From assembly GCF_031846275.1 (NCBI RefSeq), contig NZ_JAVRIB010000004.1:178947-242946 (forward strand): a DNA stretch of 64,000 nucleotides, read 5' to 3'. Source of the DNA: Spectribacter hydrogenoxidans (GTDB lineage Bacteria > Pseudomonadota > Gammaproteobacteria > Nevskiales > Salinisphaeraceae). Of this stretch, positions 16,394-24,424 are shown piece after piece. How positions within the stretch are numbered: position 1 is the first letter of the stretch; each line of letters starts with the position of its first letter. Both the position numbers and the translations under genes were made by a program. The notes under the pieces are model-generated. The model ran no database searches and was not told where the DNA came from. It worked only from the letters and a program-made list of their open reading frames with translations.

Positions 16394-18253
16394 TTAGAGT
16401 GCGCTATCCGGCAGCGCGAACAGCGTCAGGACGCCGCCCAGCTGCGTGTTCTGCGACAGCGACTTGTAGGCACCCACGGCGCCCAGGCCGGCGTTCGGGT
16501 CGGTCAACCCGGCAGCCATGCCGATACCGGCCCAGCCACCAATGCCCGAGAGCACGCCGATGTACTGCTTGCCGTCATACTTCCAGGTGTTGACGTTGCC
16601 GATGATGCCTGACGGGGTCTTGAAGCGATAAAGCTCCTTGCCGGTCTTGGCATCAACCGCCTTCAGGTAGCCCTCGAGCGTGCCGTAGAACACCACGTCA
16701 CCCGCGGTGGCCAGGGCGCCACTCCACACCGAGAAGGGCTCGGCGATGGACCACTTGATTTCGCCCTTGGTGGCGTCCCAGGCGATGAAGGTGCCCAGCC
16801 TTGGCTCGTCCGCCTCATCCGGGTTGACCGGATTGGTGATCGAGTTGGGGGCCGGATACATCGACAGGGTGGCGCCGACGTACGGCTGACCCGCGGTGTA
16901 GTCCACCTTGAACGGCTCGTAGTCCATGCACACGTGGTTGGTGGGTACGTAGAACAGGCCGGTCTTCGGGGAGAACGCCGCCGGCTGCTGGTCCTTGGAA
17001 CCAAGGGCCGCCGGGCAGATGTTCTTCACGTTGACATCTTCGCCCTGGACTTCGGTGCTGTACTTGTCCACCACCTGCGGACGACCGGTTTCCATGTCGA
17101 CCTCGGTGGCCCAGTTGACGGCCGGATCGTACTTCTTGGCAACCAGCAGCTCACCCGTCAGGCGGTCCTGCGTGTAGGCGAAGCCGTTGCGGTCGAAGTG
17201 CACCACCAGTTTGCGATCCTTGCCGTCGATCTTCTGGTCGACCAGGATCTTTTCGTTGACGCCGTCATAGTCCCACTCGTCGTGGGGCGTCATCTGGTAG
17301 GCCCACTTGGCCATGCCTGTGTCGACGTCGCGCGCGAAGATGGTCATCGACCATTTGTTATCGCCCGGACGCTGATTCGGGTTCCAGGTGGAGGGGTTGC
17401 CGGTGCCGTAGTACAGCAGATTGGCGTCGGGATCGTAGGTGAACCAGCCCCAGGTGGTGCCGCCACCGATCTTCCACTGATCACCCTTCCAGCTCTTGAG
17501 GCTGGAATCCTTGCCAACCGGCTTGCCGGTGGCCGCGTCGATGGTCTTTTCCGGATCCATCAGCATCGAATCGTCCGGCCCGGTGCTGTATGCACGCCAT
17601 ACCTGGCTGCCGTCCTCGACGCTGTAGGCGGTCACGTGGCCGCGTACGCCGAACTCACCGCCGGAGATACCGGTGATGACCATGTCCTTGACCACCAGTG
17701 GGGCGTTGGTGTTGGTTTCACCCTTGTCGGGGTCGCCGTTTACTATTTCCCACTTGACCTCGCCGGTCTTGGCATCCAATGCCTTCAGCGTGGTATCGGC
17801 CTGCTGCAGGAAGATGGTGCCGTTTGGATGATAGGCCAGACCGCGATAAACAGTATCGCAGCACATGACCGGGATTACGTCCGGATTCTGGCTGGGCTCG
17901 TGTTTCCACACGATTTTCTTGGTGTCGAGACTGATCGCGAACACCTTGTTGGGGAATGGCGTGTGGATGTACATCATGTTGCCCTTGACCAGCGGACCAC
18001 CCTCGTGGCCACGCAGGACGCCGGTGGAGAATGTCCACACCGGCTGCAACTGGTCGGCGTTGTCAGCGTTGATCTGATCCAGCTGGCTGTAGCGCTGACC
18101 GGTATAGTCACCGCCCCACATGATCCAGTTACTCGGGTCATCCGCCATGCTGCTGAGCTTCTCGTTGGCGATCGCGCCACCGGAAGCCACCAACGCCGCA
18201 GCAGTGAATGCACTTGTCATCAAGTGCTTGGCTGTCGGTCTCCTGTCGCTCAT
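16394..18253 (-). CDS. xoxF: lanthanide-type PQQ-dependent methanol dehydrogenase XoxF
   Basis: 619 residues with a signal peptide (MTSAFTAAALVASGGAIA). It oxidises methanol (to formaldehyde or formate) in the periplasm, passing electrons to cytochrome c. Eight-bladed propeller landmarks are present: vicinal disulfide Cys131-Cys132 in VIPVMCCDTV, GETNTNAPLVVKD, GISGGEFGVRGH (metal ligand Glu200), YGTGNPSTWNP (Asn286), TPHDEWDYDGVNE with catalytic Asp328 and the extra Asp330 that marks lanthanide enzymes (MxaF has Ala there), and the NGFAYTQDR and FYVPTNHVCMDYEPF segments typical of XoxF. The ribosome site is GGAGGAG. It lies 239 bases after mxaL with its own regulatory region. Confidence 0.95.
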   Translation of the reverse strand: MSDRRPTAKHLMTSAFTAAALVASGGAIANEKLSSMADDPSNWIMWGGDYTGQRYSQLDQINADNADQLQPVWTFSTGVLRGHEGGPLVKGNMMYIHTPFPNKVFAISLDTKKIVWKHEPSQNPDVIPVMCCDTVYRGLAYHPNGTIFLQQADTTLKALDAKTGEVKWEIVNGDPDKGETNTNAPLVVKDMVITGISGGEFGVRGHVTAYSVEDGSQVWRAYSTGPDDSMLMDPEKTIDAATGKPVGKDSSLKSWKGDQWKIGGGTTWGWFTYDPDANLLYYGTGNPSTWNPNQRPGDNKWSMTIFARDVDTGMAKWAYQMTPHDEWDYDGVNEKILVDQKIDGKDRKLVVHFDRNGFAYTQDRLTGELLVAKKYDPAVNWATEVDMETGRPQVVDKYSTEVQGEDVNVKNICPAALGSKDQQPAAFSPKTGLFYVPTNHVCMDYEPFKVDYTAGQPYVGATLSMYPAPNSITNPVNPDEADEPRLGTFIAWDATKGEIKWSIAEPFSVWSGALATAGDVVFYGTLEGYLKAVDAKTGKELYRFKTPSGIIGNVNTWKYDGKQYIGVLSGIGGWAGIGMAAGLTDPNAGLGAVGAYKSLSQNTQLGGVLTLFALPDSAL

Positions 18254-18340
18254 TTCAATCTCCTCCGTGCATGAATGGGCTTAAGCCCGCTTGTTATTCC
18301 GCATTGCGGTTCCCGCCGATTGCCACCGTGCGGAATTCTC

Positions 18341-18415
18341 CTGACGCGCTTATACGTCCTATCTCTGACGCTTAAGCGAATTCACTGGGTACCATAGCCC
18401 CATATAAGCGTCAAT
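18341..18415 (-). promoter_or_regulatory. repeated TGACGC operator-like motifs upstream of xoxF
   Basis: In the 239-base gap between mxaL and xoxF the motif TGACGC occurs three times: CTGACGCGCTTATA from 18341, CTGACGCTTAAGCG from 18365 (24 bases apart, same orientation) and, inverted, ATATAAGCGTCA ending at 18413. The first and third form an imperfect inverted repeat. A separate palindrome GGGCTTAAGCCC is at 18277-18288 in the leader. No clear sigma-70 -10/-35 pair is visible, as expected for an activator-dependent promoter. A related tandem pair precedes the mxa operon. Confidence 0.45.
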
Positions 18416-18492
18416 GGGTATCACACCTCTTATCAGCCAATTACGCGTTGACCTGCCCTCGGATTCACCGGTTGCGCCTGGCTCGCGGCAAA

Positions 18493-19380
18493 CTATTCGG
18501 TGGCACCACAAGCCCGTCGGACGAGCCGGTGCCGGTGTGGCCGCAGGTAACGCCATACCAGGCACGCCAGCGCGAGCAGGGCGGCGACCCAGCCGATGCC
18601 GCGCGTGCTGGCTACCGGACGTGAAAATGCCGGATCGGTGCTGATTTCCGCCAGCTGCTCGGGTCGGTTGAGTCGCGCATAGCCGAAGCCCGTATCCGCA
18701 GCCAGTGTTTCCAGATAGCCTGCCGCCAACCTTGAAGTGAGCGGTTCGCCGCCTTGGGTGAAGAAACCACGGTTATCGCCGTTCAGACTGAACTTCGGCA
18801 CCGGTGACGGCGAGGTAGCGCCCACGCCGACGAGCATGCCCCGGACCCGGTCGCGGCTGGCGGGCGGGTCCGGGCGGTTGTCCGCGTCGACCGCCGGCAT
18901 TTCGTCGCCGTCGGTCAGGAAGATCAGCGCCGGGGGTCGGGGCCAGTCGTGAATCTGGTCGATGGTGGCGAAGAGTCCGCGGGCGACGTTGCTCTGGGGC
19001 ACCCAGGTCATGCGCCAGTCGACGCGCTCGACCACGCTCGCCAGTTCGTCGCGGTGCCCGCAGACCTCGATCGGCCGGAAGGCAATGGCGCTGTTCCAGC
19101 CGGTGAACAGGCCCACGCCCACGCGCGACCCGCAGGGCAGCCGGCTGATGGTGTCGTCCACCGCCTTGCGGGCGGTCGCAAGCCGGCTCACGGACTGACC
19201 GTCGTCGTCCAGATAATCGCGCACCAGCATGCTCTGGCTGATATCGATCACGAACAGATAGTCGTAGACCAGTCGCTCGCCCGGCAGGCCGGGGTTGACC
19301 AGCGCTATCACCAGGGCCAGTGCCGCAGCACTCAACCACAGGGTGGTGGGGCCGGGGCGGCCAGCCGACCATCGCCTCAT
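18493..19380 (-). CDS. mxaL: MxaL-like von Willebrand factor A protein
   Basis: 295 residues. An N-terminal helix (about 14-30) anchors a periplasmic vWA domain with the MIDAS signature DISQSM (about residue 46) and LIFLTDGDEMP, and a second helix near residue 270 is followed by a basic tail. In methylotrophs MxaL is the last of the mxaRSACKL set needed to make active, calcium-loaded methanol dehydrogenase. The start overlaps the mxaK stop in ATGA. xoxF follows on the same strand after the operator region. Confidence 0.8.
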   Translation of the reverse strand: MRRWSAGRPGPTTLWLSAAALALVIALVNPGLPGERLVYDYLFVIDISQSMLVRDYLDDDGQSVSRLATARKAVDDTISRLPCGSRVGVGLFTGWNSAIAFRPIEVCGHRDELASVVERVDWRMTWVPQSNVARGLFATIDQIHDWPRPPALIFLTDGDEMPAVDADNRPDPPASRDRVRGMLVGVGATSPSPVPKFSLNGDNRGFFTQGGEPLTSRLAAGYLETLAADTGFGYARLNRPEQLAEISTDPAFSRPVASTRGIGWVAALLALACLVWRYLRPHRHRLVRRACGATE

Positions 19381-19940
19381 GGCAGCCCGTCCGGCAATTC
19401 ATGCACGCTCACCCAGCCGGTGCCGCTGTCGCGGCGCTCGATGTTCGAGCCGACCTCGGACTGGCTGCCGATCCAGTCACGGGTCTGCATCAGCCGTTCC
19501 ACGTATTCGAGGTTGTACTTCGCCGCGTAGTGATCCGCCTGCAGGTAGAGCACCCGCTGATAATGCGAGCGGGCCTGCAGCACCAGCGGCACCATCTCGC
19601 TGAGGCGGGTTTCATCCGCCGCGTTGGCTGCCAGGAGGAAGTACAGGTTGGCCAGGTTGTAGTGCGTCGCGATCAGCGCCTGATCCTGCAACTGCAACTG
19701 CGGAATGAGTTGGCGGTAGATTTCCGCAGCCTCGCGCGGCGCCCCGTTGCGCCGCTGGCGATAGGCCAGGGCGAAACGGGCAGCCGGGGCATCGGATTGC
19801 GCCAGCGCCTCCGGAGTGCCCTCGGCCACGAGGCGGTCGATCCGCGCGGACTGCCACCAACCGAGGCCGGCCAGGACCAGGCCGATCGCGCCAAGGCCGA
19901 TCAGCGCCCAAGCCAGGATGAGTTGTTGTCGAAAACGCAT
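19377..19940 (-). CDS. mxaK: MxaK-like membrane-anchored TPR-type protein
   Basis: 187 residues from the ATG at 19940, which overlaps the mxaC stop as TGATG and has GGAG nine bases upstream; an ATG at 19949 is possible but has no spacing for a ribosome site. One N-terminal helix (LILAWALIGLGAIGLVLAGLGW) is followed by a helical region resembling tetratricopeptide repeats (LAQSDAPAARFALAYRQRRNG, ALIATHYNLANLYFLLA, YQRVLYLQADHYAAKYNLEYVERL). Position between vWA genes mxaC and mxaL identifies it as MxaK, whose precise role is unknown. Confidence 0.75.
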   Translation of the reverse strand: MRFRQQLILAWALIGLGAIGLVLAGLGWWQSARIDRLVAEGTPEALAQSDAPAARFALAYRQRRNGAPREAAEIYRQLIPQLQLQDQALIATHYNLANLYFLLAANAADETRLSEMVPLVLQARSHYQRVLYLQADHYAAKYNLEYVERLMQTRDWIGSQSEVGSNIERRDSGTGWVSVHELPDGLP

Positions 19941-20929
19941 CAGGCCCATCTCCGAAGGGTTGCGGCCCGGGCGGCGAGCAGCAGGCCCACCAGTGCCAGT
20001 GCCGCGGTATAACTGAACGGCGCGAGGCCCTGGCGGGGCAGCGAGACCGGGGTGCGCAGCGTTTCGCGCTCCAGCTGGTCGATGTCCGCAATGGCACGCC
20101 GCATGGCTTCCGGGTTGTCTGCCTGATAGGCACGGTAGGGTACGCCCAGCCCTCGGAAATAATCGTGCAGCTTCTGCTCCGGGGAGGAAGCCTCGTCGTC
20201 GGGTTCCCCTTCCATGGCCAGGGCCGGATGCCCGGCTGTGCGCATGTAGACCCAGTAAAGGCGCAAATCGCGCTGCCGGAACCACTGGCGGATGGTGCCG
20301 GCGGCATCCGGCGGGATGGCAGCCGCACCGTCGGACACCAAAAGCACCACGCGCGACCCCTGAGCCGCCTGCTCCTCGAACAGGTTGGCAGCCATGCCTA
20401 ACGCGCCGGCCACCGAGGTGAGCGCCAGGCCGTCCTCGGCGGCGGCTTCCAGGCCCGCGCGGATGGCGCTGAGATGGGTGGTCAGGGGCAGGGCGAAGAT
20501 CGGCGAGGTGCTGAACTCGATCAGCCCGTAAAGGTTGTCCGGCCGCCGGTTCACGAAATCCAGCAATAGCTCGCTGGCGGCCCGGGCCTTGCCGACTTCG
20601 GACGAACCCTCGGTGGACCGCCCAGCGAAGGTGTCGTTCATGCTGCGGCTTCGGTCCAGTACGATGGCCACCTGGGCGCCCTGGCTGGTGACGGTGGTCT
20701 GCCGACCATCCCGATAGGGCTCGGCCAGCCCCACCAGTATGGCGGTAACGGCCAGGCAACCGGCCAGCCGTAGACCGAAATCGATCAGACGCGACAGCGG
20801 GTCCGGCGGCAGCCCCTGAATCCCGGGATGGTTCAGCGCCGCGACGGCGGGGGCCAGGAATGGCAGCAGCGCCAGCGGCAGGGCCAGCAGCACCCAGGGT
20901 CGGATCAGGCCAAGGTCGAACGGGCTCAT
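19940..20929 (-). CDS. mxaC: MxaC-like von Willebrand factor A protein
   Basis: 329 residues. Two N-terminal helices (about 7-30 and 50-70), a periplasmic vWA domain with the MIDAS motif DRSRSM (about residue 92) and VVLLVSDGAAAIP, and a C-terminal helix give the BatA-like topology of MxaC. With MxaL and the MoxR-type MxaR it is thought to form a chaperone complex for metal insertion into the methanol dehydrogenase. The start overlaps the mxaA stop in ATGA and the end overlaps mxaK. Confidence 0.82.
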   Translation of the reverse strand: MSPFDLGLIRPWVLLALPLALLPFLAPAVAALNHPGIQGLPPDPLSRLIDFGLRLAGCLAVTAILVGLAEPYRDGRQTTVTSQGAQVAIVLDRSRSMNDTFAGRSTEGSSEVGKARAASELLLDFVNRRPDNLYGLIEFSTSPIFALPLTTHLSAIRAGLEAAAEDGLALTSVAGALGMAANLFEEQAAQGSRVVLLVSDGAAAIPPDAAGTIRQWFRQRDLRLYWVYMRTAGHPALAMEGEPDDEASSPEQKLHDYFRGLGVPYRAYQADNPEAMRRAIADIDQLERETLRTPVSLPRQGLAPFSYTAALALVGLLLAARAATLRRWA

Positions 20930-21876
20930 CGGGTTTCGCGCTCGGCGTCACGCAGGCGTACGGCGATGGCTTCCAGCGCCGCCCGGGGATCACCGTGATC
21001 CGGCATCTGCTCATCGAAGAACAGTCGCCGAGAATCCGCGAAGAACGTGTCGATTTCCTCGCGACAGGCCGCGAAGCGCGGGAATCGCTGGCAGAACGCG
21101 TCCACGTCGGCCGCGAACACCGCCTGCCCGACGGTCCGGTCGAAGCCGCGGTGCACATGGCGGAACGCCGCCGCGAGGGCTTCTGGTGATGATGTCCGGG
21201 GTTGCGCCCGGATGGCGGCCAGCGCCTCGGCGAAATGCCTGGCGTGGCGACGCCGCCAGGGCTGGTATAGCCACAGCAGCCACCCCAGTCCCCCGGCTAG
21301 CGGCAGCACCGAGGCCGCCAGCAGGGCGGTGTGGCCGCGACGCCGGGCGGAGAACGGCTCGACATCGGGCTGCATGGAAACAATGTTCTCGCCCTCGTCG
21401 GCCACGGTCTCGCTGAGCAGCGGTGACTGGGCAAACGACCAGGCCGGCATGCGGGCGGTGGCGGGCGGCTGGTCGGGGCGCCTGAAGCGCACTTCGAAAC
21501 CGGGCACCGTCTTCGTGGTCACGCCCAGCGGGGTATCGAAGGTCTGGTAGGTCAGGGTAATGGTGTATTGCTGGCCGTCGTCGGTACGCCGGGTGGAAAC
21601 CTCGACCTCCTGACGTTCCAGCCAGTCGTCGATACGTCGGCGTAGCGGCAGGGAGGCGCGCTGAAGGGTGGCGTCGGAGGCCACGGTGATCCGGTAGGTC
21701 AGCACCAGCCGGTCGCCCACCACCTGGCCGAACGGCCGGGGCGCCTGGGTATCGACGGCCACGATGCCCGCGTCCTGTGCCGGGGATTCGGCCCAGCCCA
21801 GCGGCGGCGCTTCGTCCGCCCCGTGGGCTAGACCGGCGGTCAGCGTCAGCAGGAGGGCCCAGTTCCGCCGGATCAT
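20926..21876 (-). CDS. mxaA: MxaA-like membrane protein
   Basis: 316 residues from the ATG at 21876, which overlaps the mxaS stop (ATGA) and starts a signal peptide (MIRRNWALLLTLTAGLAHGA). A periplasmic domain with PRPFGQVVGDRLVLTYRI and FDTPLGVTTKTVPGFEVRFRRP is followed by one transmembrane helix (about 185-205) and a helical cytoplasmic tail. This layout and the gene order match MxaA, required for calcium-loaded methanol dehydrogenase in model methylotrophs. Some databases carry a wrong peptide-synthetase label for the family. Confidence 0.8.
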   Translation of the reverse strand: MIRRNWALLLTLTAGLAHGADEAPPLGWAESPAQDAGIVAVDTQAPRPFGQVVGDRLVLTYRITVASDATLQRASLPLRRRIDDWLERQEVEVSTRRTDDGQQYTITLTYQTFDTPLGVTTKTVPGFEVRFRRPDQPPATARMPAWSFAQSPLLSETVADEGENIVSMQPDVEPFSARRRGHTALLAASVLPLAGGLGWLLWLYQPWRRRHARHFAEALAAIRAQPRTSSPEALAAAFRHVHRGFDRTVGQAVFAADVDAFCQRFPRFAACREEIDTFFADSRRLFFDEQMPDHGDPRAALEAIAVRLRDAERETR

Positions 21877-22730
21877 TGCGCGAAATACCGGTTGAGGCGG
21901 TCGCGGTCCACGGCATCCTCCAGGAAGAACGGGCGGCACTGGTGCCCCGTCAGCAGCCGTTCCAGCCACTGGCGGTGGTCCCGGGCGGCCTGTGCGGCCC
22001 GGGCTCGCAGGCCGGGCCGTATCCAAAGGGTTCGGGCCCGGCCGGTTTCGGCGTCGCGCATACGCACCAGCCCGTTACCGGCGCGGGCCAGGTCCTCGGC
22101 CGAATCCCTTAGTACGATCGGCACCACCTCGTGGCGGGCCAGATCCCCGAGCAGTCCATTCACCATCTCGACCGGCAGATGAAAATCGGATACCAGGAAC
22201 ACCAGCGCCCGATGCCGGCCGATCATGCCGGCCGCCCGGCGCAGGCCGGTGGCGTCGGATGCGCTCGGTGGCCGGTCGCGCAGCTGCGCCAGCTGATCCT
22301 CGACCAGGGCGGCATTGCAAGTGGCAGGAGTGAACGACGGCCGCTCGGCACGGCTGCCGCACACCGCCAGGCCGAAGGGGTCGCCGGTGCGATGGGCCGA
22401 CATCGCCAGCGACGCCAGAAAGTGATGCCGCAGCTCGCGCTTGCTGGTGGCCCCCTCGAAATCCATCGAGGCGCTGTCATCGACCAGCGCATATACAGGG
22501 ATTGCGCTGTACTGATTGAATAGGTTGACGAACAGGCGGCCGAAAGGGTCCGCCAGACTGGCCCGCAGCGCCAGTCGGCGCGGGTCGGGCGCATCCAGTA
22601 ATGGGGCCCGGGCGCGGAACTCGTGTCCGGCGCCGGCCATGGTGCTGGCGTGATGGCCCGGCCGGGGATACCGGCTGCGCCAGATCAGGCGGTAGTCGAA
22701 GTCGGTGGGCGCGGGCGTGCTGGCAGCCAT
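21873..22730 (-). CDS. mxaS: MxaS-like DUF58 protein
   Basis: 285 residues, soluble. It has the DUF58 pattern: an N-terminal YRLIWRSRYPRPGHHAS-type segment, YSAIPVYALVDDSASMDFEG with a vWA-like DDSASM, and VFLVSDFHLP. In mxa clusters MxaS pairs with the AAA ATPase MxaR. It starts 29 bases after mxaR, and its stop overlaps mxaA. Confidence 0.82.
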   Translation of the reverse strand: MAASTPAPTDFDYRLIWRSRYPRPGHHASTMAGAGHEFRARAPLLDAPDPRRLALRASLADPFGRLFVNLFNQYSAIPVYALVDDSASMDFEGATSKRELRHHFLASLAMSAHRTGDPFGLAVCGSRAERPSFTPATCNAALVEDQLAQLRDRPPSASDATGLRRAAGMIGRHRALVFLVSDFHLPVEMVNGLLGDLARHEVVPIVLRDSAEDLARAGNGLVRMRDAETGRARTLWIRPGLRARAAQAARDHRQWLERLLTGHQCRPFFLEDAVDRDRLNRYFAQ

Positions 22731-22759
22731 GGCGGTCCGGTGGAAGCCGCGATGCGCGC

Positions 22760-23800
22760 TCAGGGCGCGCTGACGCGAGCGAGAATGCCGCGCATCAATG
22801 CCGGGGCGATGCGGGCGCGCCGCAGTTCATACACCGGCTGCAGGAATACGCGATGGGCCATGGTGGCGTGGAAGATCGTCTGGATGTCCTCGGGCTGGAC
22901 GTGTTCGCGATCCGCCAGCCAGGCGGCCACGCGGGCAGCCCGGATCAGCATTCCGGCACCGCGCGGGCTGGCTCCCACCTCGATCAGGTCCGCCATCTCC
23001 ACCCCGTCGACCTCGACTCCGGCGGCCATCGGATCCCGGGTGGCCTGCCACAGCGCCAGCGCATAGCGTTCCAGCGCCGGCCCGGCCTGCACCTGACCCT
23101 GGATGGCCGGGGCCGCCGCGTGGATGTCCTCGACCGGCAGCTGCGCCGGTTCCAGGCTGTCCAGCAGCTCATCGGTGTCGTGGAAGCGGGTGTCGAACAT
23201 CAGCTGACGGCGGATGTCGTTGTCGTCGCTGATCTCCACCGGGATTTCCATCAGGAAACGGTCGCGCGCGGCGGAGGGGATTTCGAAGGTTTCTTCCTTC
23301 TCCACCCGATTGCGGTCGGCAAACACCTGCAGCCGCGGGAAATGGTATTCGCGGTTGAAGGCAGTGACGCTACGCTCGGCCATCACGCGCAGCAACAGGG
23401 AATGCACCTGCGGCCGGGCCCGGTTGACCTCGTTGAAGAAGAAGAACGAGAGCGCTTCGCCGTGGCGGACCAGCGGGCCGGGGTCCACCTGGGGGCGGCC
23501 CTCGGCATTGATGTAGGTGTAATAGAGCAGATCGTTGGGCATCAGGTCGATGGTGCCCTCCAGCCGCTCGAACGCCCCGCCCGTGGCGCGGGCGAGCGCG
23601 CGCAGCAGCGTCGTCTTGCCCACGCCCACATCACCTTCCAGCAGCGCATGGCCCCGCGCGAACAGCGCGATCAGCAACAACCGCACCGCCTGCGGCTGAC
23701 CTAGGAACACCTCGTTGAGCCGGGCTTCCAGGGTCAGGGCGCGGGCGCGCAGGTCACTCAGTTCATGGCGGGTAACGCCGGTGTCGTCAGCGCCCGGCAT
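22760..23800 (-). CDS. mxaR: MxaR, MoxR-type AAA+ ATPase
   Basis: 346 residues. Walker A is GDVGVGKTT, Walker B region LSFFFFNEVNRARPQVHSLLL, with the sensor regions and lid domain (AGVEVDGVEMADLIEVGASPRGAGMLIRAARVAAWL) of the MoxR class. MoxR was named from this methanol cluster; the ATPase is thought to drive maturation of the dehydrogenase with MxaS and the vWA proteins. It begins 24 bases after the small four-Cys protein gene and heads the mxaRSACKL run. Confidence 0.9.
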   Translation of the reverse strand: MPGADDTGVTRHELSDLRARALTLEARLNEVFLGQPQAVRLLLIALFARGHALLEGDVGVGKTTLLRALARATGGAFERLEGTIDLMPNDLLYYTYINAEGRPQVDPGPLVRHGEALSFFFFNEVNRARPQVHSLLLRVMAERSVTAFNREYHFPRLQVFADRNRVEKEETFEIPSAARDRFLMEIPVEISDDNDIRRQLMFDTRFHDTDELLDSLEPAQLPVEDIHAAAPAIQGQVQAGPALERYALALWQATRDPMAAGVEVDGVEMADLIEVGASPRGAGMLIRAARVAAWLADREHVQPEDIQTIFHATMAHRVFLQPVYELRRARIAPALMRGILARVSAP

Positions 23801-23824
23801 CAGTAACGGTGTCCGCGGTCGGGG

Positions 23825-24238
23825 TCAGTCGTCATCATCGTCACCACCCCCGCGGGTTTCCGGAACGAAATCCTCGTTCTCGATGATGCAGCGATCCGCG
23901 GCTCGGGTCATGACCTCGGCAAGCTGGCTTCGAGCGGACGTGGCTGCCGGCCCCTCGCGGAGAATTTCCGGCCGTTCGCCGGCGGCGCTGCGGCCGCGGT
24001 TGAACGTATCCATGGCCACGAAGGCGTCGTAGGACGCCTGCTTGGCGATTTCGTCGATCGCGCACGAGCACTTGTACATGGTGGTGAGGTTCACGCCGCC
24101 CAGTGTGCCCATGCAGTCCAGGACGAACTCGACGCGGTCCTTGGTGGGGTAGTCGTGTTTTTTGGGTTCGTGGGCGCCGGCCGCCATGGCGATGCTCATG
24201 GCGGCGACGAGCACGAGACTCGGCTTGCCGATACTCAT
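23825..24238 (-). CDS. small exported four-cysteine protein with Asp tail, first gene of the mxa operon
   Basis: 137 residues with a signal peptide (MSIGKPSLVLVAAMSIAMAAGA). I do not recognise a named family. The mature part has DYPTKDRVEFVLDCMGTLGG and MYKCSCAIDEIAKQ, with exactly four cysteines (42, 57, 59, 117) that could form two disulfides, and ends GGGDDDDD. A strong GGAGGAG ribosome site precedes the ATG. It lies 24 bases before mxaR, so it is co-transcribed with the maturation genes. A structural or metal-handling role is inference from position, export and the acidic tail. Confidence 0.75.
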   Translation of the reverse strand: MSIGKPSLVLVAAMSIAMAAGAHEPKKHDYPTKDRVEFVLDCMGTLGGVNLTTMYKCSCAIDEIAKQASYDAFVAMDTFNRGRSAAGERPEILREGPAATSARSQLAEVMTRAADRCIIENEDFVPETRGGGDDDDD

Positions 24239-24263
24239 GCGGTCTCCTCCGTGTGGGCGTTCA

Positions 24264-24293
24264 GTGACGCCTTAATTGGTTTGATGTGACGCC
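24264..24293 (-). promoter_or_regulatory. tandem GTGACGCC repeats upstream of the mxa operon
   Basis: GTGACGCC at 24264-24271 and again at 24286-24293, the same orientation, 22 bases apart, in the leader of the four-Cys protein and mxaRSACKL. The sequence next to the first copy (GTGACGCCTTAA) resembles the CTGACGCTTAA copy upstream of xoxF. Tandem direct repeats at about two helical turns suit a dimeric response regulator. No consensus core promoter is evident. Confidence 0.4.
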
Positions 24294-24339
24294 GGGGATA
24301 GTGCACCCCGTGCCGGTGCTTTGGCAAAGCACCGTTTCG

Positions 24340-24374
24340 AAAACGCGCCCGGCCGGATGAACGGACCGGGCGCG
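24340..24374 (-). terminator. intrinsic terminator after the GlsB/YeaQ gene
   Basis: Nine base pairs, 24344-24352 with 24366-24374, followed on the minus strand by TTTTCG. It separates the GlsB-like gene from the mxa operon leader downstream. Confidence 0.75.
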
Positions 24375-24424
24375 TCCGGTATGGCTACGACCGACCGGCT
24401 GCGGCCGGATGCCGTCCCGATCGC

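Noticed and set aside
16394..18253. Assignment of the dehydrogenase as MxaF or ExaA
   Set aside because: Asp at +2 after the catalytic Asp and many XoxF-specific segments; no mxaI-like small subunit nearby.
16934..18274. 446-codon open frame on the plus strand opposite xoxF
   Set aside because: It is fully antisense to xoxF; high GC content keeps the opposite frame open, and no family features are present.
18277..18288. GGGCTTAAGCCC palindrome in the xoxF leader
   Set aside because: A single 12-base palindrome without a second copy; not enough to call an operator of its own.
19950..21158. Long in-frame extension of mxaK to 593 codons
   Set aside because: It overlaps mxaC and mxaA out of frame with arginine/proline-rich sequence; the coupled TGATG start at 19940 fits better.
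24315..24333. GGTGC..GCACC hairpin on the plus strand followed by GTTT
   Set aside because: There is no plus-strand gene upstream to terminate and the T-run is too short; probably part of the mxa leader fold.
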